64,000 bases of DNA. It comes from an uncultured Lachnospiraceae bacterium. GTDB taxonomy: Bacteria > Bacillota > Clostridia > Lachnospirales > Lachnospiraceae. Numbering within the stretch: position 1 is the stretch's first letter; every line of letters begins with the position of its first letter. The notes under the pieces were generated by a model. It worked only from the letters and a program-made list of their open reading frames with translations. It made no database searches and was not told where the DNA came from. Positions 15,541 through 23,900 of this stretch are shown piece by piece. Both the position numbers and the translations under genes were made by a program. The stretch spans positions 62,001-126,000 of the forward strand of contig CAKRVA010000003.1 of NCBI GenBank assembly GCA_934408585.1, in the 5' to 3' direction.

Positions 15541-15687
15541 GAATGCATAATTTTATGAAATTGGATTCGTATTCATAATACTATTTGTGCATCATACCGC
15601 ATGAAATAGCATTACGCTTCACAAATCTGTTGCAATTCTGTTGCAAAATCCATATTTCAAAGACTTGAAATCCTTGATTTTACTGGA

Positions 15688-16875
15688 TTACTCAATGATT
15701 GTAGCAACACGGCCTGATCCAACAGTACGTCCACCTTCACGAATAGCGAATGTAAGACCCTGCTCCATAGCGATTGGATGAATCAGTTCGATAGTCATTT
15801 CTACGTTATCACCAGGCATGCACATTTCTGTACCTGCAGGAAGGTTACAAACACCTGTTACGTCAGTTGTTCTGAAGTAGAACTGAGGACGATAGTTGTT
15901 GAAGAAAGGAGTATGACGTCCACCTTCATCTTTTGTTAATACGTAAACCTGAGCTGTGAATTTTCTATGGCAAGTTACAGTACCAGGTTTTGCAAGAACC
16001 TGACCTCTTTCGATTTCAGTTCTCTGAATACCACGAAGAAGAGCACCGATGTTATCACCAGCCTGAGCTTCGTCAAGAAGCTTACGGAACATTTCGATAC
16101 CAGTAACAACGGTCTTCTTTGTTTCTTCCTTGATACCAACGATTTCAACTTCTTCATTAAGATGAAGAGTACCACGCTCTACTCTACCAGTTGCAACAGT
16201 ACCACGTCCGGTAATTGTAAATACGTCTTCTACAGGCATAAGGAAAGGCTTATCTGTTGCTCTTTCAGGATCAGGAATGTACTCATCAACAGTATCCATA
16301 AGTTCCATGATCTTGTCGCCCCATTCTCCGTTAGGATCTTCAAGAGCCTTAAGAGCGGATCCCTTAATGATAGGGCATCCTTCGAAACCATATTCTTCAA
16401 GCTGTTCAGTGATTTCCATTTCTACTAATTCAAGAAGTTCTGGATCATCAACCATATCACACTTGTTCATGAATACAACGATATAAGGAACACCTACCTG
16501 ACGGGAAAGAAGGATGTGCTCTTTTGTCTGAGCCATAACACCGTCAGTAGCAGCTACAACAAGGATAGCGCCGTCCATCTGAGCAGCACCAGTAATCATG
16601 TTCTTAACGTAGTCAGCATGTCCTGGGCAGTCAACGTGAGCGTAATGTCTCTTGTTTGTTGTGTACTCAACGTGAGCAGTAGAGATTGTAATACCTCTTT
16701 CTCTTTCTTCTGGAGCCTTATCGATGTTTTCGAAATCTGTTGCTTCGTTACCAGCAACTCTTGCAGCAAGTACCTTTGTGATTGCTGCTGTTAAAGTTGT
16801 TTTACCATGGTCAACGTGACCGATGGTACCAATATTACAATGTGGTTTGGTTCTGTCAAAATGCGCTTTAGCCAT
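15688..16875 (-). CDS. tuf: Elongation factor Tu
   Basis: EF-Tu delivers aminoacyl-tRNA to the ribosome as a GTP complex. All G motifs are present: GHVDHGKT, DCPGH and NKCD, plus the effector region RERGITI. The 395-residue length is normal, and the C terminus (GRTVGSGRVATIIE) is typical. A strong AAAGGAGG lies 8-9 nt before the ATG. It is the last gene of the str operon, separated from fusA by 96 nt in which I saw no strong terminator. Confidence 0.99.
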   Translation of the reverse strand: MAKAHFDRTKPHCNIGTIGHVDHGKTTLTAAITKVLAARVAGNEATDFENIDKAPEERERGITISTAHVEYTTNKRHYAHVDCPGHADYVKNMITGAAQMDGAILVVAATDGVMAQTKEHILLSRQVGVPYIVVFMNKCDMVDDPELLELVEMEITEQLEEYGFEGCPIIKGSALKALEDPNGEWGDKIMELMDTVDEYIPDPERATDKPFLMPVEDVFTITGRGTVATGRVERGTLHLNEEVEIVGIKEETKKTVVTGIEMFRKLLDEAQAGDNIGALLRGIQRTEIERGQVLAKPGTVTCHRKFTAQVYVLTKDEGGRHTPFFNNYRPQFYFRTTDVTGVCNLPAGTEMCMPGDNVEMTIELIHPIAMEQGLTFAIREGGRTVGSGRVATIIE

Positions 16876-16971
16876 TTCTAAAGTCCTCCTTTTAATAAAT
16901 AAAATAAATTAGTTTCTTAATTTAATCGGCTATCTTTGATTATATTAAATAATAGCCTATATTTCAAGCAT

Positions 16972-19134
16972 TTATTTTGCTTTTGCGGCAAGTACCTTTT
17001 CCTGTACCTGCTTCGGAACTGGTTCATATTTTTCGAAGAACATGGAGTAGTTACCACGTCCCTGAGTCTTGGAACGAAGGTCTGTAGAATAACCAAACAT
17101 TTCGGAAAGTGGAACGAATGCACGAACCAGCTTACCTCCACCAATGTCATCCATACCTTCTACACGTCCACGACGGGAGTTCAAGTCACCAATAACATCA
17201 CCCATGTATTCTTCTGGCATTGTTACCTCTACCTTCATGATAGGCTCAAGAAGTACAGGTGCTGCTTTTGCCATAGCATCCTTAAATGCCATAGATCCGG
17301 CAATGTGGAATGCCATTTCAGAAGAGTCGACTTCATGGTAAGAACCATCGTATACAGTAGCATGAACACCAAGTACCGGGAATCCTCCAAGGATACCAGC
17401 CTGTGCTGCTTCCTGAATACCTTCACCTACTGCTGGGATGTATTCCTTAGGAATTGCACCACCAACTACGGTAGATTCAAATAACAATGTAGGCGGATCA
17501 TTGATTAAGATGTTTGCCTTAGGATCAAAGTCGAATTTCTCGCAGTTTGCTTCCAATGGCTCGAACTTAACTTTACAATGACCGTACTGACCACGTCCAC
17601 CGGACTGCTTAGCGTACTTGGAATCTACTTCAACAGGCTTGGTAAATGCTTCCTTGTATGCAACCTGAGGTGCACCAACGTTTGCTTCTACCTTAAATTC
17701 ACGAAGAAGTCTGTCTACGATAATTTCCAAATGGAGCTCGCCCATACCGGCAATAATGGTCTGACCTGTTTCCTGATTTGTATGAGCACGGAAAGTAGGA
17801 TCTTCTTCTGCAAGTTTTGCAAGAGCTTCACCCATCTTACCCTGTCCTGCCTTAGTCTTAGGCTCAATAGCAAGCTCGATAACCGGTTCAGGGAATTCCA
17901 TGGATTCCAGAATAACTGGATGCTGTTCATCACAAATGGTATCACCAGTAGCAGTAAACTTAAATCCTACTGCAGCAGCGATATCTCCGGAATAAACCTT
18001 ATCAAGCTCTGCTCTCTTATTAGCATGCATCTGTAAGATACGTCCAACACGTTCCTTCTTATCCTTTGTTGCATTTAATACATAAGAACCGGAGTTCATT
18101 GTACCAGAGTAAACTCTGAAGAATGCAAGCTTTCCTACGAATGGGTCAGCCATAATCTTGAATGCAAGTGCGGAGAAAGGTTCTTCGTCAGAAGAATGTC
18201 TTACAACTTCATTACCGTCTAAATCAACACCCTTAATTGGAGGAATGTCGGTAGGTGCAGGCATATATTCTACAACTGCATCCAGAAGTTTCTGTACACC
18301 CTTGTTACGGTAAGCAGAACCGCAGCATACAGGAATTGCTGTACATTCACAGGTTGCCTTTCTCAAAACTTTCTTCATTTCTTCTACAGAAGGTTCTTCA
18401 CCTTCCAGATACATCATCATTAAATCATCATCTAATTCACAGATTTTTTCAATCAATTCAGAACGATACAGTTCTGCATCATCCTTCATATCTCCGAGGT
18501 CATCTGTAACTGTGATGTTATCACCCTTATCATCATTATAGATGTAGGCTTTCATTTCAAAAAGGTCAATGATTCCCTTGAATTCATCTTCCTTACCGAT
18601 AGGCAACTGAAGAACGATTGCGTTCTTGCCTAAACGGGTCTTAATCTGCTCTACGGCACCATAGAAGTTTGCACCCAGGATGTCCATCTTATTGATGAAA
18701 GCCATACGAGGTACATTGTAGGTGTCAGCCTGACGCCATACGTTTTCTGACTGTGGCTCAACACCACCCTTTGCACAGAATACACCAACAGCACCATCAA
18801 GTACACGCAGGGAACGTTCTACTTCAACAGTGAAGTCAACGTGTCCAGGAGTATCAATAATGTTGATACGATGCTCTAATGCACCGGGCATAGGCTTGGT
18901 TTCTTTTTCAAGAGTCCAGTGACATGTGGTAGCTGCAGATGTGATGGTAATACCTCTTTCCTGTTCCTGCTCCATCCAGTCCATGGTTGCAGTTCCTTCA
19001 TGAGTATCACCAATCTTATAGTTAACACCGGTATAGTAAAGAATACGCTCGGTCAATGTGGTCTTACCAGCATCAATATGAGCCATAATACCGATATTTC
19101 TGGTTCTCTCCAATGGATATTCTCTTCCAGCCAA
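16972..19134 (-). CDS. fusA: Elongation factor G (TTG start)
   Basis: EF-G catalyses GTP-driven translocation. G motifs AHIDAGKT, DTPGH and NKMD are present, followed by domains II-V with GGRGQYG in domain IV. At 720 residues it is about 20-25 longer than usual, partly from extra residues in the G domain (around KETKPMPGALEHR) and the middle. The start codon is TTG at 19134-19132, since AAGGAGG stands 8-9 nt upstream and no ATG fits. It follows rpsG in the str operon. Confidence 0.98.
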   Translation of the reverse strand: MAGREYPLERTRNIGIMAHIDAGKTTLTERILYYTGVNYKIGDTHEGTATMDWMEQEQERGITITSAATTCHWTLEKETKPMPGALEHRINIIDTPGHVDFTVEVERSLRVLDGAVGVFCAKGGVEPQSENVWRQADTYNVPRMAFINKMDILGANFYGAVEQIKTRLGKNAIVLQLPIGKEDEFKGIIDLFEMKAYIYNDDKGDNITVTDDLGDMKDDAELYRSELIEKICELDDDLMMMYLEGEEPSVEEMKKVLRKATCECTAIPVCCGSAYRNKGVQKLLDAVVEYMPAPTDIPPIKGVDLDGNEVVRHSSDEEPFSALAFKIMADPFVGKLAFFRVYSGTMNSGSYVLNATKDKKERVGRILQMHANKRAELDKVYSGDIAAAVGFKFTATGDTICDEQHPVILESMEFPEPVIELAIEPKTKAGQGKMGEALAKLAEEDPTFRAHTNQETGQTIIAGMGELHLEIIVDRLLREFKVEANVGAPQVAYKEAFTKPVEVDSKYAKQSGGRGQYGHCKVKFEPLEANCEKFDFDPKANILINDPPTLLFESTVVGGAIPKEYIPAVGEGIQEAAQAGILGGFPVLGVHATVYDGSYHEVDSSEMAFHIAGSMAFKDAMAKAAPVLLEPIMKVEVTMPEEYMGDVIGDLNSRRGRVEGMDDIGGGKLVRAFVPLSEMFGYSTDLRSKTQGRGNYSMFFEKYEPVPKQVQEKVLAAKAK

Positions 19135-19195
19135 AGGTTTTTCCTCCTTATATTAATCTAGCCAAAAGCATTACGCGGCTTTCTCCAGAATCTGA

Positions 19196-19666
19196 TTAGA
19201 ATCTGTAATGTGAGAATGCCTTGTTTGCTTCTGCCATTTTGTGCATATCTTCTTTTCTCTTAACTGCTGCACCAGTATTGTTTGCAGCATCAAGAATTTC
19301 ATTCGCAAGTCTCTCCTGCATGGTCTTTTCGCCTCTCTTACGAGAAAACATTGTCAACCAGCGAAGTCCTAATGCCTGACGTCTATCAGGTCTAACTTCG
19401 ATAGGTACCTGATAGGTAGCACCACCGATACGTCTTGCTTTTACTTCCAAAACAGGCATGATGTTGTTCATAGCCTCTTCGAAAACTTCAAGAGCCGGCT
19501 TACCTGCTTTTTCTTCAACTGTAGCAAATGCTCCATATACAATCTTCTGTGCAACACCTCTCTTACCATCTAACATAATGTTATTGATAAGCTTGGTAAC
19601 CACTTTGTTATTGTATAAAGGATCTGCTAATACGTCTCTTTTTTGAATATGTCCTTTACGTGGCAC
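19196..19666 (-). CDS. rpsG: 30S ribosomal protein S7 (GTG start)
   Basis: S7 nucleates assembly of the 30S head. The reading frame is open to 19729, but AAGGAGGG lies 7 nt before a GTG at 19666. Starting there gives PRKGHIQKRDVLADPLYNNK and exactly 156 residues, the standard S7 length. Conserved basic stretches (RRIGGATYQVPIEVRPDRR) and the C-terminal HYRF region are intact. It is the second gene of the str operon. Confidence 0.98.
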   Translation of the reverse strand: MPRKGHIQKRDVLADPLYNNKVVTKLINNIMLDGKRGVAQKIVYGAFATVEEKAGKPALEVFEEAMNNIMPVLEVKARRIGGATYQVPIEVRPDRRQALGLRWLTMFSRKRGEKTMQERLANEILDAANNTGAAVKRKEDMHKMAEANKAFSHYRF

Positions 19667-19840
19667 GGTTCTTCCCTCCTTAATTAATCTTAGATCATCG
19701 GTACTCACAGTGTGTCGTTCTAATTTCACAATTGTGTACGTGCGGGTAGTCCTTATTACAATGAACTGACGAGCAATTCTATATTGTAACAGAATTCCAA
19801 CACTAAATTAGTTCTGTTCGTGGGTCCAATTTGTTCCAAA

Positions 19841-20260
19841 CTATTTTGCTGCTTTTGGTCTCTTAGCACCATATTTGGAACGGGCCTGTTTTCTGTTGGC
19901 AACTCCCGCAGTATCAAGTGTACCACGAATAATGTGATATCTGGTACCAGGTAAGTCCTTTACTCTACCACCTCTGATCAGAACAACGCTGTGTTCCTGA
20001 AGGTTATGTCCTTCACCTGGAATGTAGCTTGTTACTTCGATTCCGTTAGAAAGACGAACTCTGGCGATTTTACGCAGAGCGGAGTTAGGCTTCTTAGGGG
20101 TTGCAGTCTTAACAGCTGTACAAACACCTCTTTTCTGAGGAGCAGAAGTATCTGTAGCCTTCTTGTGAAGAGAGTTCCATCCCTTCTGCAAAGCAGGTGC
20201 AGTAGACTTCTTAACTGTTGTCTGACGACCTTTTCTAACTAACTGGTTAAATGTTGGCAT
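19841..20260 (-). CDS. rpsL: 30S ribosomal protein S12
   Basis: This 139-residue protein lies at the decoding centre. The signature TPKKPNSALRK and the loop GEGHNLQEHSVVLIRGGRVKDLPG are intact, with lysines at the usual streptomycin-determining positions. It is therefore the drug-sensitive form as far as can be seen. AGGAGG precedes the ATG. It is the first gene of the str operon, with a near-consensus promoter about 90 nt upstream. Confidence 0.98.
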   Translation of the reverse strand: MPTFNQLVRKGRQTTVKKSTAPALQKGWNSLHKKATDTSAPQKRGVCTAVKTATPKKPNSALRKIARVRLSNGIEVTSYIPGEGHNLQEHSVVLIRGGRVKDLPGTRYHIIRGTLDTAGVANRKQARSKYGAKRPKAAK

Positions 20261-20351
20261 TCTGTTTCACCTCCTACTTATAAAATGTATTGTTTTACAC
20301 TCTGTTGGTGTTGTGCAAAAGCACAATACGCCTAAGAATGCACACTAAAAT

Positions 20352-20380
20352 AGTATAAATGCTTGAATTTTTATTGTCAA
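20352..20380 (-). promoter_or_regulatory. Near-consensus sigma-A promoter of the str operon
   Basis: TTGACA (20380-20375) and TATACT (20357-20352) are spaced by 17 nt. The leader, about 85 nt, contains the hairpin TTGTGC-TTTT-GCACAA at 20311-20326, which could control translation of rpsL. Confidence 0.85.
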
Positions 20381-20434
20381 TATGATTTTCGTGATTTTTT
20401 ACGAAATTTTTGGTTTGTTTTTGGATATTTCGAT

Positions 20435-20465
20435 TGAAAAAGGGATTCGGTCTTTCCGAATCCCT
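20435..20465 (-). terminator. Terminator of the surface-protein gene
   Basis: AGGGATTCGG (20465-20456) and CCGAATCCCT (20450-20441) with a 5-nt loop are followed by TTTTCAAT on the minus strand, 28 nt after the stop codon of the 1015-aa gene. Confidence 0.88.
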
Positions 20466-20492
20466 AAATCACTCATTTCCTATTTCAACATT

Positions 20493-23400
20493 CTATATTT
20501 CATGTTCTTTTCTTCTTTTCATTTGCAAAACCGCAAATGCTGCTGTTACTGCGGAAGCACCAAATGCCATAACCCATGCTGCAAGCATAGCATTATCGCC
20601 GGTCTGTGGTCTTCTTCTTTTTCCTAAAACTGCCTGATCCACACCACGTCTTGCTCCAAGTACTGCCTGATCTGCATTCGGATTTGCCGGAAGTCTTCTT
20701 GCACCGAGTACCGCCTGATCTGCATTCGGCGCTGCTGCAAGTGCTACTGCACCGTCTTCAATGGTTACCGTAAGGACTTCTCCATCACCAGAACCGCCTC
20801 CCTGTGGTCCAGTGGTAGGTGTTGGATTCACATCCGGATTGCTCAATACATAATCCCACATTACACCATCAAGATGATATCCATCTTTTTCTCTTTTGAA
20901 AGAATATCCTACAAAATATCTTCCGGTTGACAAATCATCAATAGAGTCAAAATATTCTCCGGTCAGTTTTCCGTTTTCATCTACTACCCAGTAAATCACA
21001 TCCATATTATCGCCGGTTGATGTTCCCTTACCGCTGTTAATCTGGTCTGCCTGATACTTTTCATACATTGCCTGCACATAATCACGATAGATTGCATAAG
21101 GAACTTTTACGGAATCCGTTCCGGGTGATACGCATACAAAATCTTCCGGTGATCTGGTAATCACTTCATCATTCTTCAAATCATAATCTCTTAAATTTTC
21201 AGTTAACGGAGTCTTATTTCCATTTGCATCTTTGGTAGCCTGTGCATATGCTCTTGTATAATGGTCTTTCACTAACTGATCTGCCCAGTTTGCATAATTC
21301 TGTGCTGCATTTTTCTGTATTTCTGCCTTTTTGAGTTCATCCTCAGCAGCCTTTACTGCTGCCTGTGCAGCCTCGATTTTTTCCTGTAATGCTTTTAATG
21401 TCACAGAATCAAATGTCTTATTCTTTACACTGTCCTTTAATTCATTCAATCTTTCTTCGGCTGCATCATAGGTATCTTTTGCTTTATCCAGCTCATCTGA
21501 TGCATTTTCCACAAAATCTTTTGCATTCGAAATCGTCGTATTTACTGCATCCATTTTCTTTACTTCGTCTTCTACTGCCTTCTTTGCAGCTTCCGTATCC
21601 ATTGCTGCCCAGTTTGCTTCTGCAGTAGCAAGCTTTTCATAATAATCTTCGATGCTTTCACGGTAAGCTTTTCTTGCTTCCTCCATGACTTTTTCCGCAC
21701 TGGATGTGTCCACTGCCCACTGTGTAATACCAAGGGTATTAAATAAGCTTTCCAGGGTACTGTCCACATATTTATTGTTCATCTCATTACGAATAACACC
21801 TTTATCAATAAGATGCCAGGTATTAAATGTATCGTTTGCCCATGCATTTAAATCTTCATCATAATCAATCTGATTGATTTCTCCGGAGTAATCACTGAGG
21901 ATTTTTTGAATTTCTTTTACAAACTCGTTTCTTGCCTGATCCTGCGCATTCTGATTTGCTTCCTGCATATAAGCATCTCTTGTTGCTGTTTCCGCTGCCA
22001 ATACTCCAGCCTGCGCTTCATACTGTTCATTTAACTGGGTCAATTCCTTATTTGCAGTTTCAATGCTTGAAGCTGCTGCTGATACAGCCGCATCATTGTT
22101 AATATAATCCTTAACTACTTCATCTTTTTTAGTCTGTGTATTGTAATCATCATAGGCTGTTTTTGCATTGTCGTATTTTCTCTTTAAGCTGCCTTTGGAA
22201 ATCACTTTCCAATCCGGACAAGCTTCATATTCTTCCCTTGCTTTGTCCATTGCTGCCTTCTTATCGGCAAGTTCACTGTTATATGCAGCTTCGCCATTTG
22301 GTTTTGCATCTGCCTTTGCATTTTCTAACGCTGTATTAAGTTCAGAAATCTGATTCTTCTTTTCATCAATCGCTTTATTTGTTGCATCTACGGCTTCCTG
22401 GGCAGGAGTGACATAGTAATTATTTACTGCATCCGCTGCCGCATCTGCTGTTGCATCTGCATCCGCTACTGCTTTGCTGGCTTCTGCCGCTGCGTCTGCC
22501 GCATCTTTAGCTGAATTTTCTGCCGTTGTAAGGGCATCCTGTGCTTCACCTAATGCTTTTACTGCCGCATCCACATTTGCTTTTTCATCCGCAAGTGTAG
22601 TGTTATTAATATCTTCAATTTCTTTTTCTAATCTATCCTTTTCACCAGCCTGATAAACCATGCCGGCTGCCTCTACGGCTGCCTTTGCATCCTCAACAGT
22701 ATAAGTAACGGTTGTTTCGCCATATAATGGCAAGCCATAGCTCATTGCATATAAGTTGTATTCTTCAATAATCTTATTTGCCTCTGCTTCTGCTGCATCT
22801 CTTGCATCTTTTGCAGCATCTGCGGCTTCCGCAGCGTCTTTTGCTGCTTCTTTTGCTTCTTCTACCGCATCTCTTACTTCCTGATTCACTTCATTTGTAT
22901 CGACATCCAAAGCTTTTTCAAGTGCTGCCTTTGCTGCGTCTGCTGCATCTTTTGCCTTATCTGCTTCATTAGCAGCCGTTGTTGCTGCGTCTTCTGCATT
23001 TTTTACAGCTGTATCTGCATTAGCATTGTTATCAATATCATTCTGATCGGCTGCAGCCTGTTTATTATAATCGTCTATGCCGTCTGCCGTCTTTTTATCA
23101 TCAAGATTTTTCACTTTCTCAGCCGCATCATTTGCTGCTTTTGTTGCATCCTTTTCTGCCTTATCCGCGTCATTAGCTGCCGTTGTTGCTGCTGTTGCCG
23201 CATCCTCAGCATCCTTCATTGCTTTTTCTGCATCTGCTACTGCTGCATCTGCTTTTGTAACTGCTTCCTGTGCCTTATTGACCTGCTCGTTCATCGCCTT
23301 TACAGAGTCTGAATTCTGAGCAACCTTTTGGGCCTCGTCATTATGATATTTCTCCTTATTACTATCCACATATTCTTCACTTAATCCCAAGTCATCCACG

Positions 23401-23540
23401 TAGTTGTTAATTTCCTTTTCTCCTGCGTAGGCTGTCAATGTAGCCATGTTGCTCATCACTCCGGATAAAGACATCATCGCTATCATTGCCCATGTAATGG
23501 CTTTCTTTACGATTTTGCTTCCAAGGTTTTCCTTTTTCAT
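20493..23540 (-). CDS. Sortase-anchored Ala-rich coiled-coil surface protein
   Basis: The 1015-residue precursor has a long signal peptide (basic KKENLGSKIVKK, a hydrophobic stretch, cleavage near AYA-G). Most of residues 55-790 is Ala/Asp/Lys/Glu-rich heptad sequence that should form long coiled coils. A globular part (about 790-920) contains IYWVVDENGKLTGEYFDSID and GYSFKREKDGYHLDGVMWDY. After a Pro/Gly linker come three copies of DQAVLG(A/K)RR (941-949, 957-965, 968-976), then RPQTGD (977-982), a hydrophobic helix and a KRRKEHE tail. RPQTG replaces LPxTG as the presumed sortase site. It interrupts the region between rpoC and rpsL and has its own promoter, leader hairpin and terminator. Adhesion or a wall-structural role is plausible but unproven. 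Confidence 0.9.
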   Translation of the reverse strand: MKKENLGSKIVKKAITWAMIAMMSLSGVMSNMATLTAYAGEKEINNYVDDLGLSEEYVDSNKEKYHNDEAQKVAQNSDSVKAMNEQVNKAQEAVTKADAAVADAEKAMKDAEDAATAATTAANDADKAEKDATKAANDAAEKVKNLDDKKTADGIDDYNKQAAADQNDIDNNANADTAVKNAEDAATTAANEADKAKDAADAAKAALEKALDVDTNEVNQEVRDAVEEAKEAAKDAAEAADAAKDARDAAEAEANKIIEEYNLYAMSYGLPLYGETTVTYTVEDAKAAVEAAGMVYQAGEKDRLEKEIEDINNTTLADEKANVDAAVKALGEAQDALTTAENSAKDAADAAAEASKAVADADATADAAADAVNNYYVTPAQEAVDATNKAIDEKKNQISELNTALENAKADAKPNGEAAYNSELADKKAAMDKAREEYEACPDWKVISKGSLKRKYDNAKTAYDDYNTQTKKDEVVKDYINNDAAVSAAASSIETANKELTQLNEQYEAQAGVLAAETATRDAYMQEANQNAQDQARNEFVKEIQKILSDYSGEINQIDYDEDLNAWANDTFNTWHLIDKGVIRNEMNNKYVDSTLESLFNTLGITQWAVDTSSAEKVMEEARKAYRESIEDYYEKLATAEANWAAMDTEAAKKAVEDEVKKMDAVNTTISNAKDFVENASDELDKAKDTYDAAEERLNELKDSVKNKTFDSVTLKALQEKIEAAQAAVKAAEDELKKAEIQKNAAQNYANWADQLVKDHYTRAYAQATKDANGNKTPLTENLRDYDLKNDEVITRSPEDFVCVSPGTDSVKVPYAIYRDYVQAMYEKYQADQINSGKGTSTGDNMDVIYWVVDENGKLTGEYFDSIDDLSTGRYFVGYSFKREKDGYHLDGVMWDYVLSNPDVNPTPTTGPQGGGSGDGEVLTVTIEDGAVALAAAPNADQAVLGARRLPANPNADQAVLGARRGVDQAVLGKRRRPQTGDNAMLAAWVMAFGASAVTAAFAVLQMKRRKEHEI
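20613..20720 (-). repeat. Three DQAVLG(A/K)RR repeats before sorting signal
   Basis: Codons 941-976 of the surface protein encode three near-identical nonapeptides, the first two separated by LPANPNA. VLGARR just before a TGD sorting motif is familiar from Lachnospiraceae wall proteins; the triplication here is unusual. Confidence 0.85.
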
Positions 23541-23582
23541 TTCTTTTCCTTTCCCCTTTTCCCTTTTTATTATTTATTGCAC

Positions 23583-23651
23583 AAAAAAATCGAGTCTTAT
23601 ACACAAAAACACTTTACCGAATAGCAGAATGTCTTTGTAATAAGGCTCGAT
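23583..23651 (-). terminator. Terminator-like hairpin in the surface-protein leader
   Basis: On the minus strand ATCGAGCCTTAT (23651-23640) pairs with ATAAGACTCGAT (23600-23589), one mismatch, enclosing an inner stem and followed by TTTTTT. It lies 43 nt upstream of the start codon and downstream of the promoter at 23710-23738, so it would abort transcription of the 3-kb gene unless prevented. Confidence 0.65.
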
Positions 23652-23709
23652 GAAGCGGGCGTTCCTTTTTTACTTATTTTCTATATGCTTTATATGCTAA
23701 ATTATTGTT

Positions 23710-23738
23710 ATCATACATCAATATGTTGTTATATGCAA
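23710..23738 (-). promoter_or_regulatory. Candidate sigma-A promoter of the surface-protein gene
   Basis: TTGCAT (23738-23733) and TATGAT (23715-23710) are spaced 17 nt, giving a leader of about 165 nt before the ATG at 23540. Confidence 0.5.
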
Positions 23739-23849
23739 TACTTTTTTGGTACTTTTGACCTATATTTTCTCTTTTCTATATATTTGTGCAAAAATATATT
23801 CTACTCCTAAAATATTTTGGCATTATTCACAAAAAGAACTTTACTGCGT

Positions 23850-23882
23850 AAAAAAGCAGCTCTGCTTACACAGAACTGCTTT
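23850..23882 (-). terminator. Terminator after rpoC
   Basis: AAAGCAGTTCTG and CAGAGCTGCTTTT pair on the minus strand around TGTAAG, followed by TTTACG. It ends the rplJL-rpoBC transcript 19 nt after the rpoC stop. Confidence 0.85.
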
Positions 23883-23900
23883 CTCTTTTGTTACCATTCT

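Noticed and set aside
21365..23319. Several plus-strand ORFs opposite the coiled-coil gene
   Set aside because: They are Leu/Ser-rich mirror frames of Ala/Lys-rich codons without ribosome sites.
22778..23319. A short-repeat or CRISPR-like array
   Set aside because: Repetition here is the heptad codon pattern of the Ala-rich coil; units vary in length and sequence and no regular repeat-spacer structure exists.
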